Below, in pieces: positions 25,139 to 33,927 of a stretch of DNA of 64,000 nt. This stretch comes from Bradyrhizobium jicamae. Its GTDB lineage: Bacteria > Pseudomonadota > Alphaproteobacteria > Rhizobiales > Xanthobacteraceae. Position 1 is the first letter of the stretch, and each line of letters opens with the position of its first letter. The stretch spans positions 57,458 through 121,457 of the forward strand of contig NZ_LLXZ01000120.1 in the NCBI RefSeq assembly GCF_001440395.1. The letters are read 5' to 3'. A program made the translations under genes and the position numbers. The notes below the pieces were generated by a model. That model was not told the DNA's origin, ran no database searches, and worked only from the letters and a program-made list of their open reading frames with translations.

Positions 25139-26026
25139 ATGGACCTCCGGCGTCTCCGCTATTTCGTTGCCGTAGCCGAAGAGCGCAGCGTCGGCCGGGC
25201 GGCCGTACGCCTGCGCATGGCGCAGCCGCCGCTATCGGTGCAGATCCGCAAACTGGAATCGGAAGTTGGCACCCCGCTGTTTCGCCGGGGCGCGCGGGGA
25301 ATGGAGCCGACGGCGGCCGGCCGCGCCTTGCTGTCGCGGGCGCGTGAAGCGCTGGCCCTGACGGCTGAGGGCTTCGAGGCAGCCCGCGCGGTGGCGGCGG
25401 GGCGCCGGGGAAGATTGTCGGTCGGTTACATGTTCGCGCTTGCTCACGCGGTGTTGCCGAAGCTCATTCCAGAACTACGTCGGTCGCTTCCGAAAATCGA
25501 CCTGGAGTTCATAGAACTGAGCGCATCGACACGTGAGGCTCGGCTGCTGGATCACAGCGTGACGGTCGCACTGTGCATGCCTGCAATTCGCCACATTGAG
25601 ATCGAGGCCTCCAACATCGGAACGCAGCGATTGATGCTTGCATTGCCTGCCAGCTCGTCGCTGGCGCGCGCCACGGCAGTGCCGGTGAAAAAACTGCAGG
25701 GGCGTCCACTGATCAGCCTGCCCTGGCCGGCCGAAGATCCCGCAACGTCTGTCGTGGCATCGCTCCTGAGGCGGCATCAGGTCAGCATGCCGGTTGCTAA
25801 CCGGGTCGAGACGGTCCACTCCGCGCTCAGCCTCGTGCTCGCCGGCGAAGGTATGGCGATCGTTCCCGCCTGCGCGCAACTTGGATGCCCGACTGGCGTC
25901 GTGTTCAGGCCCTTCGTCGATGCCGACGACGCCATCGACGTCGCGGTTTGCTGGCGACGGGATTCTCTCAATCCGCTGGTCCGGAATTTTCTCAAATGCG
26001 CGGAAAAGGTGATCCGGCAGGTCTGA
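25139..26026 (+). CDS. LysR-family transcriptional regulator
   Basis: The 295-residue regulator has the N-terminal winged HTH (MDLRRLRYFVAVAEERSVGRAAVRLRMAQPPLSVQIRKLE in part) and a C-terminal effector-binding domain. It is divergent from the amidase operon and probably controls it and itself. The inducer is unknown. Confidence 0.92.
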   Translation: MDLRRLRYFVAVAEERSVGRAAVRLRMAQPPLSVQIRKLESEVGTPLFRRGARGMEPTAAGRALLSRAREALALTAEGFEAARAVAAGRRGRLSVGYMFALAHAVLPKLIPELRRSLPKIDLEFIELSASTREARLLDHSVTVALCMPAIRHIEIEASNIGTQRLMLALPASSSLARATAVPVKKLQGRPLISLPWPAEDPATSVVASLLRRHQVSMPVANRVETVHSALSLVLAGEGMAIVPACAQLGCPTGVVFRPFVDADDAIDVAVCWRRDSLNPLVRNFLKCAEKVIRQV

Positions 26027-26043
26027 TCGCCGTCAAGCGTCGA

Positions 26044-26655
26044 TCACCACATGGTCTGCCGCGCGCGCTCCGGCCATTCACGGTCGTATTTCTCGCCGCC
26101 GACGGTGTTGTCGCTCATCTCGGCAAGGATCTGGCCAGGCGTGGGCAAACTCTTGGGATCGACACGCTTGTCGGGATTCCAGAGATCGGAGCGCACGATG
26201 GCGCGCGCGCACTGGAAGTAGACTTCCTCGACCGTCATAACGATAACGGTGCGCGGTGCCTTGCCCTCCATCTTGAACGAGGCGAGCAGATCCGGATCGG
26301 CCGAGACATGCGCGCGGCCGTTGATGCGCAGCGTGCTGCCGGAGCCCGGGATCAGGAACAGGAGCGCCACCCGCGGATCGCGCACGATGTTGCGCAAGGA
26401 ATCGCAACGGTTGTTGCCGCGACGGTCCGGCATCATCAGCGTCTTCTCGTCGTGGATACGAACGAAGCCCGGCAAGTCCCCCCGCGGCGAGCAATCCAGC
26501 CCTTCCGGCCCGCAGGTCGCGAGCGCCGCGAATGGTGACTTGTCCATAAGCGCCCGATAGGCCGGCGTGACACGGTCGGCGACCTTGACCGTCGAGGCAT
26601 CGCCAGGAAAGCCATAAATGGCCTCAAGCTGCTCTATGGTCGCGACAACGGTCAT
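26044..26655 (-). CDS. FMN-binding pyridoxamine 5'-phosphate oxidase-like protein
   Basis: The 203-residue protein has the split-barrel flavin fold: ALATCGPEGLDCSPRGDLPGFVRI, RNIVRDPRVALLFLIPG and the TLRINGRAHVS strand. Such proteins (the MSMEG_1061-like group) bind FMN or F420 and are mostly uncharacterised. The ATG at 26655 gives MTVVATIEQLEAIYGF; longer frames overlap phnN. It lies 13 bases after phnN at the end of the C-P lyase operon and is probably cotranscribed. Its part in phosphonate use is unknown. Confidence 0.85.
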   Translation of the reverse strand: MTVVATIEQLEAIYGFPGDASTVKVADRVTPAYRALMDKSPFAALATCGPEGLDCSPRGDLPGFVRIHDEKTLMMPDRRGNNRCDSLRNIVRDPRVALLFLIPGSGSTLRINGRAHVSADPDLLASFKMEGKAPRTVIVMTVEEVYFQCARAIVRSDLWNPDKRVDPKSLPTPGQILAEMSDNTVGGEKYDREWPERARQTMW

Positions 26656-26668
26656 TTCCGGTTTCCTT

Positions 26669-27268
26669 TCACTCGTGCCATTTCTCATTCCTGATAACGC
26701 GGACCAACTGGCGGGCATGGTATTCGGCACTGCCGGTGTTGACGATGGTGACGTCCGGCGCGGCCGCTTCATCCTCCACCGTGCGACCCAGCCGGGATGC
26801 GAGCTTGCCGTCGCTGCTTCGTCGGCGCATCGCAAGCCGCTCGGCCAGAACGTCCGGCGGCGCCGTGATCGAAACCACCACCACGTCAGCATAGGCGCGG
26901 CGCGTCGCACCGATCACGGTGCGCGATATGTTGGCAACGATCGTTCGTCCGGCACGGATTTCGTTATCGATCGCGCGCGACAGGGCATAGCAGTGGCCGT
27001 GGGCTTCCCAGTGCATGGCATATTCGCCACACTTCAACGCCTCCTGGAACATGCCGAGGCTGACCTCTTCGTTCTCCTCCGATGCCGACGCTTCGCGCGT
27101 AATCACACGGCGCGGAAAGACGACATTGCCGTCATCAGCACACGCTGCCTTGGCAAGGCCGAGCAACGTATCCTTGCCGGCACCGCTTGGGCCAACCACG
27201 AGCACCAACCGGCCCGGCCCGATCGCAGCGGTCTGATCTGTCGTTGTTGGCGTCAGCGTCTCCGTCAT
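26669..27268 (-). CDS. phnN: Ribose 1,5-bisphosphate phosphokinase
   Basis: PhnN turns ribose 1,5-bisphosphate into PRPP, the end step of the C-P lyase route. The 199-residue protein has a P-loop (VGPSGAGKDTLL) and the guanylate-kinase-like fold (FPRRVITREAS, EVSLGMFQEALKCGEYAMHWEAHGHCYAL in part). It overlaps phnM by four bases. Confidence 0.95.
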   Translation of the reverse strand: MTETLTPTTTDQTAAIGPGRLVLVVGPSGAGKDTLLGLAKAACADDGNVVFPRRVITREASASEENEEVSLGMFQEALKCGEYAMHWEAHGHCYALSRAIDNEIRAGRTIVANISRTVIGATRRAYADVVVVSITAPPDVLAERLAMRRRSSDGKLASRLGRTVEDEAAAPDVTIVNTGSAEYHARQLVRVIRNEKWHE

Positions 27269-28419
27269 GCGACCCGCCGCCCTTCCCGCCAGACGCTCCG
27301 CACCACCGGAACGTCGCGGGCGACATGCACCCGGATCAGATCGGCGCGCTTGCCGGGCGCGATCTCGCCACGGTCCGCAAGGCCCACGGCTTCGGCGGGC
27401 GTCTTGGTCACGGTGCGAATGGCGGAGGCCAGATCGATTGCGGCAACGTGCTTCGGCAATTGCAGCGCGGCCATCAACAGGCTCGATGGGATATAGTCGG
27501 ACGACAGGATATCCAGCAGTCCCTCGCGGGCGAGATCGACGGCGGCGATGTTGCCGGAATGCGAACCGCCGCGCACGACGTTCGGCGCCCCCATCAGGAT
27601 GCCGATGCCCGCCTGATTCAGCCCGCGCGCGGCTTCCATCGTGGTCGGGAACTCCGCCACCGATACCCGATCCCTGATCGCGTCGGCGACGTTTTCCTCG
27701 GTGGTGTCGTCGTGGCTGGCGAGTGGGATCTCGTAGTGATGGGCGAGCGCCACGATCTCGCGCATGTTGGTCGCGGCATAGGCCTTCTGATAGGCAAAGC
27801 GCTTCTCGAACAGCGCATCGAGCTCGGCGTCGGTCTTCCCGCCTCCCTTGCCGCGATAATAATCGCGCAGCTTGACCTCGTCGCGGAACTGGCGCTGCCC
27901 CGGCGTGTGATCCATCAGCGACATCAGCCGCACGTCCGGCCGGTCGATCAACTCCTTGGCTTCCTCGACCACGCTCGGCATCGGGATTTCGCAGCGCAAA
28001 TGCAGGAAGTGATCGGCGCGAAGCAGCTTCGCCTCGCGCGCCGACGTGATCGCCTCCGCGAGCACGCCAGCCCTGCCGTCAACCTCCTCGGCGCCGTCCT
28101 CGCGCCAGACCCGCAGCGAGTCCAGAACGGTGGTGATGCCTGAGGTGGCCAACTGCCCGTCATAGGAAACCACTGCCGCGATCGGATCCCAGAACACTTT
28201 CGGGCGTGGCACATAGTGCATTTCGAGATGGTCGGTGTGCAGCTCGATCAGGCCCGGCATGATCAGGTCGCCGCCAGCATCGTCGCTGCCGGCCGGAGCG
28301 CTGCCCTCGCCGTACTCGAAGATGCGACCGTTGGTGAAAGCGACCCAGCCGTGCTCGATCACGCGGTCGGCCAGCACGATGCGGGCGTCGCCAAGAATGG
28401 TTTCGTGCTTCGAGTTCAT
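27265..28419 (-). CDS. phnM: Alpha-D-ribose 1-methylphosphonate 5-triphosphate diphosphatase
   Basis: PhnM removes pyrophosphate from the triphosphate product of PhnGHIL to give ribose 1-methylphosphonate 5-phosphate. The 384-residue amidohydrolase has the metal motif ELHTDHLE, HLRCEI, LMDHTPGQRQ, ASHDDTTEENV and GAPNVVRGGSHSGN. The ATG at 28419 follows a GAAGAGGTGAG site. A second PhnM is encoded at 38390. Confidence 0.95.
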   Translation of the reverse strand: MNSKHETILGDARIVLADRVIEHGWVAFTNGRIFEYGEGSAPAGSDDAGGDLIMPGLIELHTDHLEMHYVPRPKVFWDPIAAVVSYDGQLATSGITTVLDSLRVWREDGAEEVDGRAGVLAEAITSAREAKLLRADHFLHLRCEIPMPSVVEEAKELIDRPDVRLMSLMDHTPGQRQFRDEVKLRDYYRGKGGGKTDAELDALFEKRFAYQKAYAATNMREIVALAHHYEIPLASHDDTTEENVADAIRDRVSVAEFPTTMEAARGLNQAGIGILMGAPNVVRGGSHSGNIAAVDLAREGLLDILSSDYIPSSLLMAALQLPKHVAAIDLASAIRTVTKTPAEAVGLADRGEIAPGKRADLIRVHVARDVPVVRSVWREGRRVA

Positions 28420-28432
28420 CTCACCTCTTCCT

Positions 28433-29143
28433 TCATGCCGCGGCGGCAAATGACGTCACGTCGACGACGCGATCGGCGATCAGATGGCGGATTTCATCGT
28501 CATGGACGATCGCCACCATCGCGACACCCTGTCGCTTTTTCTCTTCAATCAATTCGACGACGACGGCGCGGTTGGCCGCGTCGAGCGATGCGGTGGGTTC
28601 ATCCAGCAGCAGGATCGGCAGGTCGGAAATGAACCCGCGCGCGATATTGACCCGCTGCTGCTCGCCGCCGGAGAACGTCGATGGCGGCAGGGCCCACAGC
28701 CGCTCTGGAATGTTGAGGCGGCGCAGCAGTGCACCGGCCTTCTCGCGCGCTTCCGCGCGTGCGGTCCCGTTTGCGATCAGGGGCTCGGCGACCACATCGA
28801 TCGTCGCCACCCGCGGCACTGCCCGCAGGAACTGGCTGACATAGCCGATGGTCGAGCGGCGCACGCTGAGCACCTGCCGCGGCTCGGCCGTGGCAAGATC
28901 GATCACCGCCCCCTGATGCCGGATGCCGATCCGGCCGCCATCGCAGCGGTAATTGCCAAAGATCATTTTCAGGATCGAGGATTTGCCGGCGCCCGAGGGG
29001 CCCGACAGCACCACGCATTCGCCCGGCTCGACATGAAAGGAAACACCGCGCACCACGGGCAGTTCGACGCCGCCCTGCAGGTGCATCGTAAAGGTCTTTT
29101 CGGCGTTGGAGATGTCGATCATCGCTGTCATCGGTGCGCTCAT
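28433..29143 (-). CDS. phnL: C-P lyase complex ABC-type subunit PhnL
   Basis: The 236-residue ABC ATPase has Walker A GPSGAGKSS, signature SGGEQQRVNIARGF and Walker B LLLDEPTASLD. PhnL works with PhnG, H and I in the transfer of the phosphonate to the ribose of ATP rather than in transport. Its start overlaps phnK by four bases; 13 bases separate it from phnM. Confidence 0.94.
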   Translation of the reverse strand: MSAPMTAMIDISNAEKTFTMHLQGGVELPVVRGVSFHVEPGECVVLSGPSGAGKSSILKMIFGNYRCDGGRIGIRHQGAVIDLATAEPRQVLSVRRSTIGYVSQFLRAVPRVATIDVVAEPLIANGTARAEAREKAGALLRRLNIPERLWALPPSTFSGGEQQRVNIARGFISDLPILLLDEPTASLDAANRAVVVELIEEKKRQGVAMVAIVHDDEIRHLIADRVVDVTSFAAAA

Positions 29144-29940
29144 GCCGGCAGGATCGAGGAAACAAGCAGTTGGGTGTAGGGCTCGCGAGGATCGTCGAGT
29201 ACCTGATCGGTCAACCCGGTTTCGACGACGCGGCCGCCCTTCATCACCATCACGCGATGCGACAACAGCCGCGCCACCGCGAGATCATGGGTGACGACGA
29301 TCGCGGCAAGGCCGAGTTCGCTGACGAGGTTGCGCATCAGATCCAATAGCCGCGCCTGCACCGATACGTCGAGCCCGCCGGTCGGCTCGTCCATGAACAC
29401 CAGCCGCGGCTCGGTGACGAGATTGCGCGCGATCTGCAGCCGCTGCCGCATGCCGCCCGAATAAGTTCGTGGCGCGTCGTCGATGCGCGCGGTATCGATC
29501 TCGACCCGCTCCAGCCAGGACGAGGCGGTATCGCGGATGCGGCCATAATGATTCCAGCCCACCGCCATCAACCGCTCGCCGACATTGGCGCCGGCGGAGA
29601 CTGCCATCCGCAATCCCTGCGCGGGGTCCTGATGCACATAGCCCCAGTCGGTCCGGAACAGAAAGCGGCGCTCGGCTTCACCTAACGCGGCGAGATCGCG
29701 TAACACGCCGTCCCGCATCCGGTACGACACCCGCCCGGCGCTCGGCGCGAGCTGTGCGGACAACAGTTGCAGGAGCGTCGACTTGCCCGATCCGGACTCG
29801 CCGACGATGGCCAGCACCTCGCCGGGAAAGAGCGCAAAGGATACGTCGCGGCAGGCGGTCAGCCGGCCGTAATTCTTGCCGAGATGTTCGGCGACCAGCA
29901 GCGGCTCGTCGTCCAGCGTGACGTCTTGCGGCTCAGCCAT
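29140..29940 (-). CDS. phnK: C-P lyase complex ABC-type subunit PhnK
   Basis: The 266-residue ABC ATPase has Walker A GESGSGKST, signature SGGMRQRLQIARNL and Walker B LVFMDEPTGGLD. PhnK binds the PhnGHIJ core through PhnJ. I chose the ATG at 29940 (MAEPQDVTLDDEP), which overlaps phnJ by eight bases; longer frames enter phnJ. Confidence 0.94.
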   Translation of the reverse strand: MAEPQDVTLDDEPLLVAEHLGKNYGRLTACRDVSFALFPGEVLAIVGESGSGKSTLLQLLSAQLAPSAGRVSYRMRDGVLRDLAALGEAERRFLFRTDWGYVHQDPAQGLRMAVSAGANVGERLMAVGWNHYGRIRDTASSWLERVEIDTARIDDAPRTYSGGMRQRLQIARNLVTEPRLVFMDEPTGGLDVSVQARLLDLMRNLVSELGLAAIVVTHDLAVARLLSHRVMVMKGGRVVETGLTDQVLDDPREPYTQLLVSSILPA

Positions 29941-30817
29941 GCGCCCTCTCCTTGTGCGGCGCCGCGCTCTCGCTGCCGCGATGACCTGCCGACTGGCGAG
30001 ATTCGCAGTAGTCGGTGTCGGAACAAACGAACATCCGGCCGCCCTTGTCGTCGGTAACGATCTCGTCGAGATAGGAGTCGCCGGCGCCGCACAGCGCGCA
30101 CGGCGCGTCGAACCGGTAGCGCGTGAACGGGTGATCCTCGAAGTCGAGCGACACGACATCGGTATGCGGCGGGATCGCGTAGATGCGCTTCTCGCGGCCG
30201 GCGCCGAACAGTTGCAGCGCCGGGCAATCGTCCATCTTCGGATTGTCGAATTTCGGCGTCGGCGACGGATCCATCACATAGCGCGCATTCACCTTCACCG
30301 GATAGGCATAGGAGGTCGCGATATGGCCGAAGCGCGCGATATCCTCGTACAGCTTGACATGCATCAGGCCGTATTCGCCGAGCGCATGCATGCGCCGCGT
30401 CTCGGTCTCGCGCGGCTCCAGAAAGCGCAGCGGCTCCGGGATCGGCACCTGATAGACCAGCACCTGCCCCGCGTGCAGCGGCGCCTCGGGAATCCGGTGC
30501 CGGGTCTGGATCACGGTGGCATCCGCCGTCGCGGTGGTCGTAGCAACGCCCGCCGTCTTGCCGAAGAACTTTCGGATCGAGATCGCGTTGGTGGTGTCGT
30601 CCGAGCCCTGGTCGATCACCTTGAGCACGTCGTCGGGCCCGAGGATCGCCGCCGTCACCTGCACGCCGCCGGTGCCCCAGCCGTAGGGCATCGGCATTTC
30701 GCGGCTGGCGAACGGCACCTGATAGCCGGGGATCGCGATCGCTTTGAGGATCGCGCGGCGGATCATCCGCTTTGTCTGCTCGTCGAGATAGGCGAAATTG
30801 TAAGCCGGCGCGTTCAT
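29933..30817 (-). CDS. phnJ: Alpha-D-ribose 1-methylphosphonate 5-phosphate C-P lyase
   Basis: PhnJ is the radical-SAM enzyme that breaks the carbon-phosphorus bond, giving methane (from methylphosphonate) and ribose 1,2-cyclic phosphate 5-phosphate. The 294-residue protein has the cluster cysteines CALCGAGDSYLDE and FVCSDTDYC, matching the E. coli Cys241, Cys244, Cys266 and Cys272 arrangement. The ATG at 30817 overlaps phnI by four bases. The C-terminal tail after CESR is short and polar. Confidence 0.96.
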   Translation of the reverse strand: MNAPAYNFAYLDEQTKRMIRRAILKAIAIPGYQVPFASREMPMPYGWGTGGVQVTAAILGPDDVLKVIDQGSDDTTNAISIRKFFGKTAGVATTTATADATVIQTRHRIPEAPLHAGQVLVYQVPIPEPLRFLEPRETETRRMHALGEYGLMHVKLYEDIARFGHIATSYAYPVKVNARYVMDPSPTPKFDNPKMDDCPALQLFGAGREKRIYAIPPHTDVVSLDFEDHPFTRYRFDAPCALCGAGDSYLDEIVTDDKGGRMFVCSDTDYCESRQSAGHRGSESAAPHKERAHG

Positions 30818-31917
30818 TCCGCGGCCTCCTGCATTTGCGGGGCCTCGTTCGCCTCGGCAAACTCCTGGCGCAATTTGCGCAAGAGGCCGAGCTCGGACTG
30901 GAAGTCCACGTAATGCGGCAGCTTCAGATGCTCGACGAAGCCGGTCGCCTGCACATTGTCCGAGTGCGACATCACGAATTCCTCGTCCTGGCCGGGCGCG
31001 ATCACCTCCTCGCCAAGCTCGCGGGCTCGCAGGCTGCGATCGACCAGCGCCATCGACATGGTCTTGCGCTCGCTCTGCCCGAAGGCCAGGCCATAGCCGC
31101 GCGTAAAACACGGCGCTTCCGTCGCCGAACCCTTGAACTGGTTGACCATCTGGCATTCGGTCAGCGCGATCGAGCCGAGCGGAACGGCAAAGCCGGCATC
31201 CTCGGCCATGAACTCGACCTCCACCTCGCCGAAGCGAATCTCGCCGGCAAACGGATGGTTGCGGCCATAGCCGCGCTGCGAGGAGTATCCGAGCGCCAGC
31301 AGAAAACCCTCGTCGGCGCGCGCCAGATTTTGCAGGCGCAAGTCACGATCAGCCGGGAAATTCAGCGGCTCGCGCGTCAAGTCTCCGACCGGAGCATCAG
31401 CGTCGGCAGCCGGTGATGGCTCAATCAGCCCGTCACGACCGAGAATATCGGTCACGCGCGGGGTCGCCGTGGCAGATGCTTCGCCAACGGCGGGCGTTTC
31501 GGGTGAAAACCCGCCAGCAAGCTGAGGGTCCAGCAAACGATGCGTGTAATCGAAGGTGGGACCGAGAATCTGCCCGCCCGGAATATCCTTGAACGTCGAG
31601 GAAATCCGGCGCCGTACCTGCATCGCGCCGGTATCGACCGGCTCGGTTGCGCCAAAGCGAGGCAGCGTGGCGCGGAAGGCACGCACAAGGAAGATGGCCT
31701 CGATAAGGTCGCCGCGCGCCTGCTTGATGGCCAACGCCGCCAATTCGCGGTCGTACAGCGAGCCTTCGGTCATGACGCGGTCGACACCAAGCGAAAGTTG
31801 CTCGGATATCTGAGGCAACGACAGTTCGGGAACATCGCGGTCGCCGCGCCGCTCATGCGCCAGCAGGCGATGGGCGTTCTCGATGGCGCGCTCGCCTCCC
31901 TTGACGGCAACATACAT
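30814..31917 (-). CDS. phnI: C-P lyase complex core subunit PhnI
   Basis: PhnI is the nucleosidase-like subunit that with PhnG, H and L displaces adenine from ATP and forms ribose 1-phosphonate 5-triphosphate. The 367-residue length and the start MYVAVKGGERAIENAH are typical of the family, as is SHSDNVQATGFVEHLKLPHYVDF near the C-terminus in part. It overlaps phnJ by four bases and lies two bases from phnH. Confidence 0.96.
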   Translation of the reverse strand: MYVAVKGGERAIENAHRLLAHERRGDRDVPELSLPQISEQLSLGVDRVMTEGSLYDRELAALAIKQARGDLIEAIFLVRAFRATLPRFGATEPVDTGAMQVRRRISSTFKDIPGGQILGPTFDYTHRLLDPQLAGGFSPETPAVGEASATATPRVTDILGRDGLIEPSPAADADAPVGDLTREPLNFPADRDLRLQNLARADEGFLLALGYSSQRGYGRNHPFAGEIRFGEVEVEFMAEDAGFAVPLGSIALTECQMVNQFKGSATEAPCFTRGYGLAFGQSERKTMSMALVDRSLRARELGEEVIAPGQDEEFVMSHSDNVQATGFVEHLKLPHYVDFQSELGLLRKLRQEFAEANEAPQMQEAAE

Positions 31918-31919
31918 CG

Positions 31920-32525
31920 TCAGCCTCCCCTCACCAGCCGCGTCGTGCGCGGTATCGCAACAATGGCATCGTCATCGACCAGCACTACATCGATGCCGCG
32001 CGGAAACAACCCGGCGTTCACAGCCAGCCGCTCGAACAGATCCTGCGGCCGGATTGAAGCGCGCAGCGTCACGCTCCCGTCGATACCCGGGCCCCGCAAC
32101 TCGATCGTGGGACCATTCGCCAGGCTTTCGACCTGCAGGATCAGCGTCGTCGAACGATCCGGATACTCATTGCTGCCGAACGCAAAACGATCGAGCGGCG
32201 GCAGGTTTTGCGGATCGGCCACCAGCGCGAACCCGGCAATCGACGAATCCGCGACGATCGGCGCGCTGGTGTGGAACTTGAGCCACCTGGCGACATCAGT
32301 CTTCGCCGACATCCGGGTGTCGAGCCACACCGGCGTGTCGTGGTCGAACAGCGTCAGCGCTATGGCGGCCGTGCCGCGCATCATCGTATCAGGCGTACCG
32401 GCCACGGACCCGATACGCTGAATGCTGCCCGGACGCGCCATGGCGTCCATCACGGAACGGAAGGTCGATTGCGCCGACAACACCTTGTCGGCAAATCCTG
32501 CGGGCAATTCGGCAACGCTCGTCAT
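31920..32525 (-). CDS. phnH: C-P lyase complex core subunit PhnH
   Basis: The 201-residue protein is the PhnH subunit of the core complex (PhnGHIJ). Features are FRSVMDAMARPGSI, LTLFDHDTPVWLD and PRGIDVVLVDDDAIVAIPRTT. The ATG at 32525 follows the phnG stop by one base (TGAGATG); a start at 32537 would overlap phnG. Confidence 0.95.
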   Translation of the reverse strand: MTSVAELPAGFADKVLSAQSTFRSVMDAMARPGSIQRIGSVAGTPDTMMRGTAAIALTLFDHDTPVWLDTRMSAKTDVARWLKFHTSAPIVADSSIAGFALVADPQNLPPLDRFAFGSNEYPDRSTTLILQVESLANGPTIELRGPGIDGSVTLRASIRPQDLFERLAVNAGLFPRGIDVVLVDDDAIVAIPRTTRLVRGG

Positions 32526-32526
32526 C

Positions 32527-32988
32527 TCAGCCCTCACCCCGCACCATCGTGTAGAAGTCGACCCGTGTCGCCGCGGCCTCAGCTACCTTGCGGTTGCGCT
32601 TTTCGATCATTGCCTCGCGCAGCGGCGCAATCACCTCGGCTTCAACCGCGGCCACGAACTCGTCCGACTGCACCATGGCGTCGCACAGCGCGATCAGCTT
32701 GGCCTTGTGACGGTCGCGACCGAGCGTGTAACCGAAACCGATTTCTCCGGTCGACAGCCGCACCGCCGCGCGCGAAACCGTGGCCTCCCCGAGATTGAAG
32801 GGCGCGCCATCACCGCCGATCCGGCCGCGCACCATGACGAGCCCATCTTCCGGCTCGCGCAGGTCCTCATGCGCCGGCAACGCAATCGCCTCGAGGTAAC
32901 AGGCAATGTCGCCGACCTCGGAATGGGCCAGCACCGCCATCGCAGCCTTGCGTCGCGCCTGCTCGTGACTTTCGTCGCCTGCCATCAT
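32527..32988 (-). CDS. phnG: C-P lyase complex core subunit PhnG
   Basis: The 153-residue PhnG is the first gene of the phnGHIJKLMN operon. LGEATVSRAAVRL and TGEIGFGYTLGRDRHKA are family features. A Pho box (33047-33064) and a perfect palindrome (33004-33035) lie just upstream, so it should respond to phosphate starvation and to PhnF. The ATG at 32985 is a close alternative. Confidence 0.95.
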   Translation of the reverse strand: MMAGDESHEQARRKAAMAVLAHSEVGDIACYLEAIALPAHEDLREPEDGLVMVRGRIGGDGAPFNLGEATVSRAAVRLSTGEIGFGYTLGRDRHKAKLIALCDAMVQSDEFVAAVEAEVIAPLREAMIEKRNRKVAEAAATRVDFYTMVRGEG

Positions 32989-33003
32989 GTCGGCCTTGCC
33001 TGA

Positions 33004-33035
33004 ATCAAGTTGTCTATGATACTAGACAACTTGAT
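33004..33035. promoter_or_regulatory. Perfect 13-bp palindrome: candidate PhnF operator
   Basis: ATCAAGTTGTCTA (33004-33016) and TAGACAACTTGAT (33023-33035) are perfect inverted copies with a 6-base spacer TGATAC. It lies in the 111-base divergent gap between phnG and phnF and carries the GTCTA/TAGAC core common to HutC-type GntR operators. Binding by the adjacent PhnF would block the phnG promoter and perhaps phnF. Confidence 0.7.
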
Positions 33036-33046
33036 AACGAAGCGCC

Positions 33047-33064
33047 ATGACAGTTTCGTGACTA
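33047..33064 (-). promoter_or_regulatory. Pho box upstream of phnG
   Basis: On the minus strand the site reads TAGTCAC-GAAA-CTGTCAT: two 7-base units with a 4-base spacer, the second a perfect match to the Pho-box unit CTGTCAT. It sits 58 bases upstream of phnG, a position suited to PhoB activation. Confidence 0.6.
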
Positions 33065-33099
33065 TGAGGTGATTTTTCTCCGATGCCCGGTTTCGTCCC

Positions 33100-33828
33100 A
33101 TGAGCATCCAGGACACGCCCTCCGGCGTTGCGCTGTGGCGGCAGGTCGCCGACGGCATCGAGCGCGGCATTGCCGACGGCCGCTTTGCTGCCGGCGAAAA
33201 ACTGCCGGGCGAGATGGAGATCGCCGAGACCTATCGGGTCAGCCGCCACACTGTGCGCCGCGCGCTCGCGACACTGGCTGAACGCGGCCTGGTGCGCGCC
33301 GAACGCGGCAGCGGCACCTATGTCGAGACGGGACGCCTCGCCTATCCCCTGCGCTCACGGACGCGGTTTTCCGAAATCGTCGGCGCCGGCGGCCGCGAGC
33401 CGCGCGGCCAGTTCATCGCCGCGTCAGAGGAAGAAGCCACGCGCGAGCTGGCGCGAGAACTAGGACTAAAGACCGGCGCGCCGCTGGTCCGGATCGAATC
33501 GGTGCGGCTCGCCGACCGCGTTCCGATCTGCGTCAGCACCACCTGGCTTTCGGCCGAGCGCTTCCCCGATGCCGGGAAGGTGTTTGCCAATGTTCGTTCG
33601 ATGACCAAGCTGGTTGCGCATTACGGCATCCGGGATTTTCGCCGCACGTCCACCCGGATCACCGCAGGTATCGTCGACGCAACCGACGCCGCGCGGCTGG
33701 ATCTCGCGCTCGGCCGCCCCGTGCTCGTGGTCGACAGCACCGACGTCGATACCGCGGGTCAGCCGCTGACGACCAAGCGTTCGCGCTTCGCGGCCGAGCG
33801 CGTCGAATTTCTGGTGGAGAACGGTTGA
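33100..33828 (+). CDS. phnF: GntR/HutC-family regulator of phosphonate genes
   Basis: The 242-residue regulator has an N-terminal winged HTH (EIAETYRVSRHTVRRALATL) and a C-terminal UTRA ligand-binding domain (about residues 90-235, with FAAERVEFLVENG at the end). It is divergent from phnGHIJKLMN and in the usual place for PhnF. It likely represses the operon through the palindrome at 33004-33035; the effector is unknown. Confidence 0.92.
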   Translation: MSIQDTPSGVALWRQVADGIERGIADGRFAAGEKLPGEMEIAETYRVSRHTVRRALATLAERGLVRAERGSGTYVETGRLAYPLRSRTRFSEIVGAGGREPRGQFIAASEEEATRELARELGLKTGAPLVRIESVRLADRVPICVSTTWLSAERFPDAGKVFANVRSMTKLVAHYGIRDFRRTSTRITAGIVDATDAARLDLALGRPVLVVDSTDVDTAGQPLTTKRSRFAAERVEFLVENG

Positions 33829-33834
33829 GTATCC

Positions 33835-33918
33835 GTAGGGTGGGCAAAGCGAAGCGTGCCCACCCTTCTTGCTCGCGGACAGATGGTGGGCACGGCGCTT
33901 CGCGCCTTTGCCCACCCT
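33835..33918. repeat. Palindromic repeat, bidirectional terminator-like
   Basis: GTAGGGTGGGCAAA (33835-33848) and TTTGCCCACCCTAC (33905-33918) are perfect 14-bp inverted copies. Inside them are further complementary segments (GCGAAGC and GTGCCCACC against GGTGGGCAC and GCTTCGC). It lies between convergent phnF and phnE2, nine bases from the latter. The sequence looks like a dispersed Bradyrhizobium repeat. Confidence 0.7.
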
Positions 33919-33927
33919 ACAATATCA

